51,550 nucleotides of DNA from Victivallales bacterium (GTDB lineage Bacteria; Verrucomicrobiota; Lentisphaeria; Oligosphaerales; Oligosphaeraceae): assembly GCA_017535315.1 (NCBI GenBank), contig JAFXUD010000061.1, positions 1-51,550 of the forward strand. The letters are read 5' to 3'. Shown piece by piece: positions 8,127-16,811 of this stretch (within the stretch, counting starts at the first letter, position 1; the number at the start of each line of letters is the position of its first letter). The notes under the pieces were generated by a model. The model ran no database searches and was not told the DNA's origin. It saw nothing but the letters and a program-made list of their open reading frames with translations. The position numbers and the translations under genes were made by a program.

Positions 8127-9218
8127 TTATATTTGCTTGGCCCCTCTGTCTTTCAAGGTGAGCACCAGTTTTTTGACCTCCTGCGCACGGTTCTTGGGAA
8201 TGACGAGCACGGCGTCCTGGTTGACGATGACCACGACGTCGTCCATGCCCAGGACGCTGACGGCCATCTTGTCTGCTCCGCAGGCATTGTAGATGATGCT
8301 GTTGTTGGTGTCGATGAGAACAGGGTCGCCGACAGTGACGTTTCCAGCACCGTCCAACGGGAAGGTGCGCTCAATGGAATCCCATGAGCCGAGGTCGTCC
8401 CACACGAATTTGCCAGGCACGACATAGACATGCTTTGCCTTTTCCATCAGAGCATAGTCGATGGAGATGTTTGGGAGGGCGTCGAATATCTTTGCTGCTC
8501 GGTCAGGGGAGTTTTCAAGGAGTGCGTCCGTGAGGTCCTCCAAGGTTTCCGCCATGACGGGATTGGCTTTGCCAAACTCGTTCTGGAAGGAGGAGAGACG
8601 CCAGAAGAACATTCCGCTGTTCCAGAAGTATCTGCCCGAAGCGACGTACTTGATGGCATCATCGCGATTCGGCTTTTCGCGGAAGCAGACGACGGGGAGC
8701 ATGGAGGAATCGTATTTGCCAGAATTGTCGGCGACCTCAATGTAACCGTAGCCTGTTTCGGGGCGGACTGGCTGGATTCCGATGGTGACCAGCCCATCCT
8801 GCTGCTCGGCACACTCCATGGCGGCGCGGACAGCCTCCACAAAGGGGGTCGTGTCTGGGATGCGGTGGTCGGCTGTCAGTACGCCCATCGTGACCTCTTC
8901 AGGGGAAAGCTTTGTCTTGGCGAGAATGTTGGCGGCCGCGTAGATGAGGCAGCCAGCGGTGTTGCGCTTGCTGGGTTCCGCGATGATGTTTTCCTCTGGG
9001 ATTTCCAGGCCTGCATTGCAGATGGCTTCGCGAAGATGCTGGGAAGTGGCGATGTAGATGTTTTCAGGAGGGACAATGGCCGTGCTGCGTTCAACCGCCT
9101 CCTCCAGAAGCGACTGTCCGCTGCCAGAGAGGGTCAGAAGCTGCTTGGGATGGTTGAATCTGGACAAAGGCCAGAAACGCTCGCCTGTGCCGCCTGCCAT
9201 GATTACAATCACTTTCAT
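8127..9218 (-). CDS. manC: Mannose-1-phosphate guanylyltransferase
   Basis: A 363-residue nucleotidyltransferase. MAGGTGERFWPLSR near the N-terminus (followed by PKQ) is the pyrophosphorylase signature, and FVWDDLGSWDS is the sugar-phosphate motif typical of ManC/RfbM. It makes GDP-mannose from mannose-1-phosphate and GTP for surface glycans. It lacks the phosphomannose isomerase domain of long bifunctional forms. The start at 9218 is supported by AGGAGG 7 nt upstream; an in-frame ATG at 9305 would add 29 residues with no similarity to the family. Minus-strand neighbours are the second M55 peptidase upstream and the MITE-like element downstream. Confidence 0.9.
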   Translation of the reverse strand: MKVIVIMAGGTGERFWPLSRFNHPKQLLTLSGSGQSLLEEAVERSTAIVPPENIYIATSQHLREAICNAGLEIPEENIIAEPSKRNTAGCLIYAAANILAKTKLSPEEVTMGVLTADHRIPDTTPFVEAVRAAMECAEQQDGLVTIGIQPVRPETGYGYIEVADNSGKYDSSMLPVVCFREKPNRDDAIKYVASGRYFWNSGMFFWRLSSFQNEFGKANPVMAETLEDLTDALLENSPDRAAKIFDALPNISIDYALMEKAKHVYVVPGKFVWDDLGSWDSIERTFPLDGAGNVTVGDPVLIDTNNSIIYNACGADKMAVSVLGMDDVVVIVNQDAVLVIPKNRAQEVKKLVLTLKDRGAKQI

Positions 9219-9309
9219 ATTTAACCTCCTGGTTTGTGCGTTTCTAGTGTCGAATAAACGAGTGTGCGGGCTTACTATAGCTGGAATAAGGAAAAAGTCT
9301 AGCAATTCC

Positions 9310-10104
9310 CTACCACATCTGCAAAAAAACTTGTTCGACAGAAGGCTTGGTGACCTCGTAGGTTCTGGCGTCGATGATTTTGTAGGGTTCTTTGTGGGGA
9401 ACTTGGCCGCGTTCCATCAGTTCAACACGGAACGTGCAGGGATAGGTCGGCTTGTAAACAGGAATCGTGCCATTCTGGAAGGCCGTGATGGCTTCCACCG
9501 CCTTGTCGTGAATCAGCTTATGAGTGACGGCTAGCGGCGGGAAGAAACCGCCGAAGCATGAGTAGGCCTTTTTCACCTCAGCTGTGACGATTTCGGGCAT
9601 CTGCGCTCTCGCCTCTGCACATGCTTTGTCATCGCCCGTCACCAAGATGCAGGGCACGTTATATTCGGCGGCGGCGTATGCGAGAACACCAATTTCGCCG
9701 ATGGGTGCCCCATTGAGCCAGCAGTTCTGATAGGAGGCACTGGAAAAGGAGTGCTCCAGGATGGCGTTGGCGGTGCCTGCCATCGCATGGGAGCCGACCT
9801 GCATGAAGGCATCGTACTCCTTGAGTATCTTGAAGCGCTCCTCCAGCATGGGACCGTCGATGAAGTTTGCACGGTCGTCGATGTCACGGCGCTTCAGGTT
9901 GCCGCCGCCACCATGGCCATCCCGTACGGTGACGACATCTGCACCCGCATCGAAGCAGCCCGCAACGCAGGCATTGATGTCCTCGGCTAGAAGCTTGCGT
10001 GCCTCAGCCACCAGATCAGGCCGATTCAGGGCCCCTTTGATGTATTCCGCGCGGCCCACGCCGCTGACGCCTTCCAAATCCGTGTTGATGAATATTCGTA
10101 ACAT
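9310..10104 (-). CDS. M55-family D-aminopeptidase (DppA-like), copy B
   Basis: A 264-residue paralogue of the protein at 6401-7255. The zinc ligands are conserved: Asp9 and Glu11 (TDLEG), His64 (DGHGG), His106 (VGSHAMAG), Glu137 (GEIG). AAAGGAG lies 7 nt before the ATG. Two diverged DppA-like enzymes within 4 kb suggest use or recycling of different D-amino-acid peptides, perhaps from peptidoglycan; no dipeptide transporter is nearby. It follows gpmI (51-bp gap with a small hairpin). Confidence 0.87.
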   Translation of the reverse strand: MLRIFINTDLEGVSGVGRAEYIKGALNRPDLVAEARKLLAEDINACVAGCFDAGADVVTVRDGHGGGGNLKRRDIDDRANFIDGPMLEERFKILKEYDAFMQVGSHAMAGTANAILEHSFSSASYQNCWLNGAPIGEIGVLAYAAAEYNVPCILVTGDDKACAEARAQMPEIVTAEVKKAYSCFGGFFPPLAVTHKLIHDKAVEAITAFQNGTIPVYKPTYPCTFRVELMERGQVPHKEPYKIIDARTYEVTKPSVEQVFLQMW

Positions 10105-10123
10105 GGTAACTCCTTTGGTTAAT

Positions 10124-10141
10124 CGCGGGCTTGAGCCCGCG
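10124..10141. other. Short GC hairpin after gpmI
   Basis: CGCGGGCT and AGCCCGCG separated by 2 nt, between the gpmI stop and the start of the M55 peptidase. There is no T-tract. Probably an mRNA-stability or attenuation hairpin. Confidence 0.5.
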
Positions 10142-10155
10142 GCACAGAACAGGTG

Positions 10156-11799
10156 CTAGTGCTGCAGCACGCTGGAATCGTAATCGACGGGAGCGTCGTA
10201 GCCAAGCAGGTTGATGCAGGTGGCCGCGATGGAGCTGATGCCGAGGCCCGACTTGAGCTCCTTGATGTAGTCGCCCTTGAACTCGGGGTCATAGACGATG
10301 CAGGGGACGGGGTTCAGCGAGTGGGCGGTCTTGACCTTCTTCACGCCGTTCTCAGATGGGATGGAGCCGTCCTTCTTGTGTTCGTACATGTCATCGGCGT
10401 TGCCGTGGTCTGCGGTGATGACTAAGACGCCGCCGACCTTGTCAACCGCCTTTTTGATTCTGGCGATGCAGAGGTCAACGGCCTCCACGCCGATTTGTAC
10501 CGCCTGATAGACGCCTGTGTGCCCTACCATGTCGCCGTTGGGGAAGTTGCAGCGGATGAAATCATACTTGCCAGAGAGGATGCCATCGACCACCACATCG
10601 GTGATTTCGGCGCCCTTCATCCAGGGGCGTTGCTCGAAGGGCACTACATCGGAGGGAACTTCCACGTACTCCTCCAGTTTGTCATCGATTTTGCCAGAGC
10701 GGTTGCCGTTGTAGAAGTAGGTGACGTGGCCGTACTTTTGCGTCTCTGAACATGCCAGTGTGCGGAGACCCAGGGCAGCCAGGTACTCGCCGCTTACACG
10801 ATCGATGGAGGGTGGGCTGGTCAGGTAGCGTTTTGGAACGTGGAGGTCGCCGTCGTACTCCATCATGCCCGCATAGACCACGTCGGGTCTGCGGACGCGG
10901 TCGAAGTGGCTGAAATCATCCTGCTCGAAGGCGGCGGTGATTTCCAGGGCGCGGTCGCCGCGGAAGTTGAAATAGACCACGCTATCGCCGTCTTCGATGG
11001 TGCCAACGGGCTTGCCGTTCTCGGCAATGACGAATGCCCCGAGGTCCTGGTCGATGGCTCCTGTCTCCTTGCGGAGGGTCTCGATGGCCTCCTGTGCGCT
11101 GGCGAATTGGCGTCCCTCGCCAAGGACATGGGTCTTCCAGCCGCGCTCGACCATCGGCCAGTTGGCATTGTAGCGGTCCATCGTGATGAACATGCGTCCG
11201 CCGCCAGAGGCGATACGGGCATCGCAGCCCTTGGTGCGGAGGTCGGCCAGGAACGCCTCAAAGGGGATGACGTAGTCCAATGCGGAGGTTTCGCCGACGT
11301 CACGTCCGTCCAGCAGGATGTGGACACGGATTTTGGCGATGCCTTCGGCTACTGCCTCGGTCATCATTGCCTTCAGGTGGTCGATGTGGGAGTGGACGTT
11401 GCCGTCCGAGAAGAGCCCGATGAAGTGGAGAGTAGATTTCTTCGCAAGCACATTGCCTGCAATGTCCTTCCAGGCCTGCCCCTGGAACATCTTGCCAGAG
11501 TTGATGGAGCTGCTGACCAGCTTGGCACCCTGGTCGAAGACGCGCCCCGAGCCGATGGCGTTGTGGCCGACTTCGGAGTTGCCCATGTCGGCGTCGCTGG
11601 GGAGGCCGACGGCCTGTCCGTGGGCCTTGAGGCGGGTGTTGGGGCAGTTTGCAAGCATCCAGTCCAGCGTAGGCTTGTAGGCGGAGGCGACCGCGTCACC
11701 TTCCGTGTATTTGCCAAAGCCGACGCCATCCATGATGACCAGAACAACGGGACCGCGGCGCCCTTGGAACCACGCCGCCTTTGAAAGCTTTTCTACCAT
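10156..11799 (-). CDS. gpmI: 2,3-bisphosphoglycerate-independent phosphoglycerate mutase
   Basis: A 547-residue glycolytic enzyme of the alkaline-phosphatase superfamily that interconverts 3- and 2-phosphoglycerate using two Mn2+. VLVIMDGVGFG (19-29) gives the first metal Asp24, and DMGNSEVGH (71-79) contains the phospho-accepting Ser75. ITADHGNADDMY near the C-terminus supplies further metal ligands. Slightly longer than the usual 510-515 residues. AAAGGAG lies before the ATG. The 5' leader overlaps the hairpin at 11811-11845, whose lower arm reaches within 14 nt of the start codon. Confidence 0.93.
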   Translation of the reverse strand: MVEKLSKAAWFQGRRGPVVLVIMDGVGFGKYTEGDAVASAYKPTLDWMLANCPNTRLKAHGQAVGLPSDADMGNSEVGHNAIGSGRVFDQGAKLVSSSINSGKMFQGQAWKDIAGNVLAKKSTLHFIGLFSDGNVHSHIDHLKAMMTEAVAEGIAKIRVHILLDGRDVGETSALDYVIPFEAFLADLRTKGCDARIASGGGRMFITMDRYNANWPMVERGWKTHVLGEGRQFASAQEAIETLRKETGAIDQDLGAFVIAENGKPVGTIEDGDSVVYFNFRGDRALEITAAFEQDDFSHFDRVRRPDVVYAGMMEYDGDLHVPKRYLTSPPSIDRVSGEYLAALGLRTLACSETQKYGHVTYFYNGNRSGKIDDKLEEYVEVPSDVVPFEQRPWMKGAEITDVVVDGILSGKYDFIRCNFPNGDMVGHTGVYQAVQIGVEAVDLCIARIKKAVDKVGGVLVITADHGNADDMYEHKKDGSIPSENGVKKVKTAHSLNPVPCIVYDPEFKGDYIKELKSGLGISSIAATCINLLGYDAPVDYDSSVLQH

Positions 11800-11810
11800 T
11801 GATTCTCCTT

Positions 11811-11845
11811 TGAGGTAATTTCAAAACTAGCGCGAAATTACCTCA
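11811..11845. promoter_or_regulatory. Hairpin spanning the eamA stop and the gpmI leader
   Basis: Perfect 12-bp arms TGAGGTAATTTC (11811-11822) and GAAATTACCTCA (11834-11845) around an 11-nt loop. The loop carries the EamA gene's TAG stop (11827-11829), and the arm nearest gpmI ends beside its Shine-Dalgarno. It shares sequence with the split hairpin at 7793-8125. It could affect coupling between the two genes. Confidence 0.6.
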
Positions 11846-12765
11846 TTTGATTTCGATTCTGACCGACGGAGCATCAATCCCACGCCAATCACAATCAACA
11901 CTATTGCCACAATTGCAAACACAGACACTTTTTCATGGAGCAGCAGCACGGAGGAGGTGACCGCCAATGCCGCCGAGACATACCCCAACGCCCCGAGCTC
12001 GCCTGGTGACACGTATTTCAGTGCCATATACCAGAGCCCTTCTGCCAGCCCGTATGAAAGAGCCCCCAGGTAGAGGGCACCCGTCCAGGCGCGCACGGAA
12101 AGCGACAGATTCAGCCCCCCATTCCAAATCATCGTCACGGGGACGACGATGGCGACGGCAATCAGGAAGAGCACTTCCGTGCAGAGAAGCCCGCCGTATT
12201 TGTTAGAGACGCGGTCCCCGAACACGGTGAAGACGGCCCAGCAGATGCCGCTGGCGAAGGCCATCAGGTCGCCTGTCAGCATGGAGGCGTCCTTTGCGAA
12301 CATGTCCTCGCCCTTGCAGAGGAAGAGAATCAGCACTCCTGCGAAGCCAATCACCATGCCTGCGAACTTCCCTCGTGTACACGCCTCGCGTCCAACCAGC
12401 CATGAGATGAGGAAGGTGGTGATGGGCGAGGTGTTCGCCATCAGGGAGGAGCGTGAGGCTGTGGTGTATTTGACGGACCAGAAGACCAGCACGCCTTCGC
12501 CAACCATTCCAATCAGCCCCAGCAGCAACAGTACCTTCCACTCCGTGCGCACCATATCCACTGCCTTCGCGCGGTTTTCACGCTTGAGCAGGACAGGGGA
12601 CATCACGATGGCGGCAAGGATGAAACGCAGGGCCGAGAAGTTCAGCGGCTCCACGGAATCCTCTTCATAGCCAAAAAGCAGACGCGACAAAGGGTAGAAC
12701 ATCCCCCAGATGAACGTGGCCGCCAGACCAAGGCTGATGCCCTTTATCGTGTTGTGGTGTGTCAT
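11827..12765 (-). CDS. EamA/DMT-family transporter
   Basis: A 312-residue inner-membrane protein with about ten hydrophobic helices in two EamA repeats. GLAATFIWGMFYPLSRLL (13-30) opens repeat 1 and GDLMAFASGICWAVFTVFGD (about 170-190) opens repeat 2, both typical drug/metabolite transporter starts. The family exports amino acids or other small metabolites; substrate unknown. The last codons fall in a palindromic element (11811-11845) that runs into the gpmI leader 27 bp away, so the two genes probably share a transcript. Confidence 0.85.
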   Translation of the reverse strand: MTHHNTIKGISLGLAATFIWGMFYPLSRLLFGYEEDSVEPLNFSALRFILAAIVMSPVLLKRENRAKAVDMVRTEWKVLLLLGLIGMVGEGVLVFWSVKYTTASRSSLMANTSPITTFLISWLVGREACTRGKFAGMVIGFAGVLILFLCKGEDMFAKDASMLTGDLMAFASGICWAVFTVFGDRVSNKYGGLLCTEVLFLIAVAIVVPVTMIWNGGLNLSLSVRAWTGALYLGALSYGLAEGLWYMALKYVSPGELGALGYVSAALAVTSSVLLLHEKVSVFAIVAIVLIVIGVGLMLRRSESKSNEVISR

Positions 12766-12946
12766 TATTTCTCTGCGAAAACTATCGATTTAAAACACAC
12801 AAAATTTAGCATAAAACCTGAACAATTCAAACTGGTGCACGCAAATGGATTCACGAATTGTTTGGTGGTTATTCAGGTGGGCAATGGTGTCATGTATAGC
12901 GAGCTAATTAAGAATGCTGAATATGTATAGGTTGATATCTGCGTGG

Positions 12947-12974
12947 TTGCAAACGCACCTTGGCAAGATATATT
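12947..12974 (+). promoter_or_regulatory. Candidate promoter of the glycyl radical enzyme
   Basis: TTGCAA (12947-12952), 16-nt spacer, TATATT (12969-12974); leader of about 60 nt to the ATG at 13044. The rest of the gap 12766-12946 is AT-rich with no recognisable feature. Confidence 0.5.
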
Positions 12975-13043
12975 ATTTGAATAGGAAAATGACATGGCCT
13001 TGGGACACATGTCTTTGTACATATTTCCTTGGAGAATCTCCAA

Positions 13044-15227
13044 ATGACATATAGAGCTCTTCCAGTCACACAGAACACGCTGAAGCTTCGGGAAGAATAC
13101 CTAAGTTCGCCAGTGGCGCAGGAGGATAATCCGTATATTGACCGCAGATTCCGCCATTTCTGCACGGGGGACCGCTGGCTGAGCCTGGGCTTTCTTGAAG
13201 GGTATCTGGCTGCGGAAAAGGCGCCAACCACGAAGCGCAGACGCGCTATGGCGGAGGCAGCCGAGCTGTATGCCCAGGAGCCCGAGTTCTACGAGCATGA
13301 ATTGCTGGCGGGGCATGTCTATTTCCCCGAATACACCCCAGAACAGCGCAAACGCTATGACGAGCTTGTCGAGATGTTCCGCATGTCGCCTATTTCGCTG
13401 GCGATAAACTCCCCGCGCACCAGCCATCTGGGAGTGGATCTCGACAAGCTCCTGCGTGTCGGGCTGAATGGAGTCATTGCGGAAATCAACCGGAAGCTGG
13501 GCGAGCTTGACATGAGGGACGAGAACGTCTATCCCGATATGGAGGTCCTGCGGAAATACGACTACTACCATTCGTGCCTGCTGGAGCTTGAGGCGCTGCT
13601 TGATCTGGAACGGCGATATGCGGCCAAGGCACGGGAACTGGCTGCAACCGCCTCGCCGCAGCGTGCAAGTCAGCTTCTGCGCATGGCCAATGCGCTGGAC
13701 AAGGTGCCAGCCGAGCCCGCGAGGGGCTTTTTCGATGCGCTGCAAAGCGTCCAGTTCTTTTTGGGGACCTTGTTTGGCCTCTACACCCTGAACCGTCCCG
13801 ACCGCTATCTCTACCCCTATTATGAAGCTGACTTGAAGAGCGGTGCCATCACGCGGGAGGAGGCACAGGAGTTGATTGACAATTTCTGCCTGCAAGTCTC
13901 CACTCGTGTCTTCACGCGCGCGGCGTGCGGCTTCATCGTCGGCGGGCAGAACGCAGATGGCTCGCTTGTGGAGAACGACCTGACATATATGTTCCTCACC
14001 GCACTGGACCATATCCAGATGCCCGACCCGAACGGCGCATTAGCCGTGAACGAGAAGACCAGCGACGAGATTCTTTCCTATGCGCGCGAGGTCCTTTCGC
14101 ATGGCACAACGCATCCAGCCTTCTACAACGATAACGCGATTGTGGATTCCCTCGTGAAGTACGGCGTCGATAGGGCGGAGGCGGTGAACTACATTCACAC
14201 GACCTGCGCGGAAATCTCCGTCGTCGGCAAGACCAGGGCGCACACCACCTCCTCTAGCATCGCGATGCCGCAGCTTCTCGGTATTGTGCTAGAGAGCTGT
14301 GACGACTCAACCTGTTTTGAAGCGATTCAAAGCGGGTTGCTTGACCTGCTTCGTGCAAAACTGTCCGAATGCAACTTCAACTACCTGATGCGTGTGCTTG
14401 AGGCAGGACGGAACAGCTATGACTACATCCGCACAAGCGTGCTGGTTGATGACTGCATCGAACGTGGCAGAGACCTTTTTGACGGTGGTGCCAAGTACTG
14501 CTTCCTCCAGCCGATTCTGATTGGCTTCTCGACCTGCGTCGATTCACTTGTCGCCATCAGGACGCTTGTCTATGAGGAGAAGCACCTCACGCTTTCTGCC
14601 TTCAAAAAGATTGTTGCAGAGGATTATGCAGGCCACGAAGCTCTGCGCCAGTACATTGTCAACAAGTTGCCCCATTACGGCAACGATGACGCTTCTGCCG
14701 ACGAGATGGCAGTCTGGCTCGGCGAGGCCATTCGCAGGCTGTTTGAAGGCGGCAGGATAATGGCGGCGAAAATCATGATGCCCGGCACCTTCTCCTACAT
14801 CAGCCATGCGAAAAAGGGCCGCTTGGACGGGGCCAGCTATGACGGCAGGCACGCCCATACCTCCTATTCGGATGGCTGTGGTCCCGTGCAGGGGCGGGAT
14901 GTCAATGGCCCAACAGCCATGCTCCTATCCATGACCAAATGGGATCAGCGCAAGTTCTTGGCGGGCATGGTCATCAACATGAAGTTCTCCCCCGAGCACC
15001 TTACGGAGGCCCACAATGCCGCTTTCGTCGCCATGTTGCGCACCTTCATACAGCGCGGGGGCATGGAAATGCAGGTGAACGCCGTTGACCGCAAGACCCT
15101 GTTGGACGCGCAAATCCACCCCGAGGCGCACCGAGACCTCGTCGTGCGGATTGGTGGCTTCAGCGACTATTTCGTTCGCCTAATTCCCGAACTGCAGAAT
15201 GAGATTATCGCAAGGACAGAGTACTGA
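13044..15227 (+). CDS. Glycyl radical enzyme (PFL/dehydratase superfamily), substrate unknown
   Basis: A 727-residue catalytic subunit. RIGGFSDYF 26 residues from the C-terminus is the glycyl radical loop, with Gly705 as the expected radical site. TTCAEISVVGK contains the thiyl Cys388 followed by Glu390; a single Cys with CxE is the pattern of diol/choline/hydroxyproline-type enzymes rather than true PFL, which has Cys-Cys. The N-terminal half shows the PFL-like barrel. No radical-SAM activase is in the window, so it must be activated in trans. An in-frame TTG at 13029 precedes this ATG; GGAG sits 9 nt before 13044, which favours the ATG. The Shine-Dalgarno is part of an inverted repeat (13029-13043). 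Confidence 0.85.
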   Translation: MTYRALPVTQNTLKLREEYLSSPVAQEDNPYIDRRFRHFCTGDRWLSLGFLEGYLAAEKAPTTKRRRAMAEAAELYAQEPEFYEHELLAGHVYFPEYTPEQRKRYDELVEMFRMSPISLAINSPRTSHLGVDLDKLLRVGLNGVIAEINRKLGELDMRDENVYPDMEVLRKYDYYHSCLLELEALLDLERRYAAKARELAATASPQRASQLLRMANALDKVPAEPARGFFDALQSVQFFLGTLFGLYTLNRPDRYLYPYYEADLKSGAITREEAQELIDNFCLQVSTRVFTRAACGFIVGGQNADGSLVENDLTYMFLTALDHIQMPDPNGALAVNEKTSDEILSYAREVLSHGTTHPAFYNDNAIVDSLVKYGVDRAEAVNYIHTTCAEISVVGKTRAHTTSSSIAMPQLLGIVLESCDDSTCFEAIQSGLLDLLRAKLSECNFNYLMRVLEAGRNSYDYIRTSVLVDDCIERGRDLFDGGAKYCFLQPILIGFSTCVDSLVAIRTLVYEEKHLTLSAFKKIVAEDYAGHEALRQYIVNKLPHYGNDDASADEMAVWLGEAIRRLFEGGRIMAAKIMMPGTFSYISHAKKGRLDGASYDGRHAHTSYSDGCGPVQGRDVNGPTAMLLSMTKWDQRKFLAGMVINMKFSPEHLTEAHNAAFVAMLRTFIQRGGMEMQVNAVDRKTLLDAQIHPEAHRDLVVRIGGFSDYFVRLIPELQNEIIARTEY

Positions 15228-15376
15228 TTCCAATTCAAAATCAAATATAACCCCATCGCACCGCTGAAGAGGGGCGATAGGCGAATCATTTCGGCGGGAC
15301 GCAGATCTGCAAGCGCAAAGCCAATTTCCTTTAGTGTTGTAACTGGCGTTTTGCCTGATGAATCAATCAAAACAGC

Positions 15377-16090
15377 ATGAGAATTGGTATTATCACTGAT
15401 TTGCATTATTCGATGACGCGGAACACGGCGTGCCCGATGCGTGACGGCGAAAAAGCCTGCGTACTGCTGGAGGCGGCTTTGAAGCAATTGTGTTCAATAG
15501 CCCCAGATGTGCTGCTGGTCGGCGGTGATTTAGTGAACGACCCGAATGAGGTGGGATTGCTTGACACTCTGGCGGCTATCCTCGAAAAATCGCCATGCCC
15601 GTATATTGCGATTCCAGGGAACCACGATCCTATGCCCGAGGTATTCTACAAGCACATTCCCAAGGTGCCTGAGTTTCTGGACATCAGCGGCATCCGCATA
15701 CTCCCTTTCCCCGAGGATGCACAGACCGATGGATACAACGCAAGACGGTCGGAGGATTCGTTGAAACGTCAGGAGCAGCTCTCTAAAGGAGATTTTCCTT
15801 GTGTGAGTTTTCAACATGTCCCGCTGTTTCCGCCAGGTACTATGAACTCACTTTACCATTACGACAATTCCGAGGAGATTTACTCTCGTTGTGGCGACAA
15901 GATGGCACTAACTATAAGTGGGCATTTCCACTTTGGATGCATGCCGCTTTGCAATGCGTCTGGATTCGCCGTGATTGCGCCAGCTCTTTGCGAGAGAAAC
16001 TATCCGTTTGTACTCTTGGAACTGGACAACAGAGCTTGTTTGTTGTCTTATTCCATACACTATGTTGGAATAACCGATTCAATAGATTGA
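15377..16090 (+). CDS. Calcineurin-like metallophosphoesterase
   Basis: A 237-residue phosphoesterase with all five metal-binding motifs in order: DLH (8-10), GDLVND (about 50-55), GNHD (about 82-85), QHVP (about 145-148) and SGHFHFG (about 180-186). The family hydrolyses phosphomono- or diesters with a di-metal centre; substrate unknown. It lies 149 bp downstream of the glycyl radical enzyme on the same strand and may be co-transcribed. The 149-bp gap holds no supported gene, although one frame stays open and ends in an ATGA overlap with this start. No signal peptide, so it is cytoplasmic. Confidence 0.85.
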   Translation: MRIGIITDLHYSMTRNTACPMRDGEKACVLLEAALKQLCSIAPDVLLVGGDLVNDPNEVGLLDTLAAILEKSPCPYIAIPGNHDPMPEVFYKHIPKVPEFLDISGIRILPFPEDAQTDGYNARRSEDSLKRQEQLSKGDFPCVSFQHVPLFPPGTMNSLYHYDNSEEIYSRCGDKMALTISGHFHFGCMPLCNASGFAVIAPALCERNYPFVLLELDNRACLLSYSIHYVGITDSID

Positions 16091-16175
16091 CAAAATGCCG
16101 CAGATTGATATAACGCCACGTTGTGGTTGCGCACGGAGTGAGCGAAATGTTTGGTAGAAAGTTGCATATGGTAAA

Positions 16176-16760
16176 TCAATTGATGTCGGTGTCGAGGGCG
16201 TCGCTGTAGATGACGAGGCTTTTGGCGTAGGTGCAGCCAGGGCAGAGTTCGACGCGGTGGGGGATGTTTGCCTTCATGTAGAGCGTGTCGCCTGAGTGCA
16301 TCTCGCGTGGGGAGCTGTCGTCGTAAAGATAATAGCGGATGCTGCCTTCGAGCAGGATGAAGAACTCCTCGGAATCGTGCATGAGGAAATCACGCGGTGC
16401 GCCTGGTGTGTATTCGATAATAAACGGGTCCATTTTGCGCCCAATCTGCGGAAAGGCGAGGGCCATGTAGCGGATGCCGTACTGGTCGCCGTCGTCGCGC
16501 CGCAGCTCCTGCCCTTCGTCGATGCGCCCGAAGGTGTAGGGGGTCTCGGTCTTTTCGCCGTCGGCGAAAAGCTGGCTGAGGGGCAGGGCGAGTGCCTCCG
16601 AGATACGAATGAGGGTCTTCAGGGAGGGTGTCTGGCGGAAGTTCTCGATTTGCGAGATGAAGCCCTTGCTGAAGCCGCTGCGCTTCGCCAGCTGTTCGAC
16701 GGTAAGCCCCTGCGCCTGGCGGACTTTACGGATGGCTTGGGATATTTCTAGTAGGTTCAT
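16176..16760 (-). CDS. XRE-family regulator with C-terminal cupin domain
   Basis: A 194-residue protein. Residues 6-60 are a helix-turn-helix (LTVEQLAKRSGFSKGFISQIE), and residues about 110-180 form a cupin barrel (HDSEEFFILLEGSIRYYL, SGDTLYMKANIPHRVE). HTH-cupin regulators bind a small ligand in the barrel and often control neighbouring catabolic genes. It lies downstream, on the same strand, of the DUF1667/FAD/GlpA-like operon, so that operon is a candidate target. The upstream region is unusual: a G/C palindrome at 16772-16806 and a 33-copy heptamer array. Confidence 0.87.
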   Translation of the reverse strand: MNLLEISQAIRKVRQAQGLTVEQLAKRSGFSKGFISQIENFRQTPSLKTLIRISEALALPLSQLFADGEKTETPYTFGRIDEGQELRRDDGDQYGIRYMALAFPQIGRKMDPFIIEYTPGAPRDFLMHDSEEFFILLEGSIRYYLYDDSSPREMHSGDTLYMKANIPHRVELCPGCTYAKSLVIYSDALDTDIN

Positions 16761-16771
16761 AATGTGTTTTT

Positions 16772-16806
16772 ACGAACGGCGGGGGCTACGCCCCCCGAAC
16801 CCCCTG
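16772..16806. repeat. G/C palindromic repeat, copy A
   Basis: CGAACGGCGGGGGCTACGCC followed by CCCCGAACCCCCT: a hairpin GGGGGC (781-786) / GCCCCC (790-795) plus a trailing C5 run. It starts 12 bp upstream of the XRE-cupin start codon. Related copies lie at 20319-20352 and, as three tandem units, at 21401-21517. Confidence 0.7.
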
Positions 16807-16811
16807 CAGGA

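Noticed and set aside
7827-8387. Open frames across the MITE-like elements (also 43173-43548 and 47786-47980)
   Set aside because: They are formed by GC-rich repeat DNA, appear in several frames and match each other only because the element is repeated.
13044-15227. Calling the glycyl radical enzyme pyruvate formate-lyase
   Set aside because: The active site has one Cys in a CxE pattern instead of the adjacent Cys-Cys of PFL.
15228-15376. Gene between the glycyl radical enzyme and the phosphoesterase
   Set aside because: A frame stays open and ends with an ATGA overlap, but it has no start codon or homology that I can recognise.
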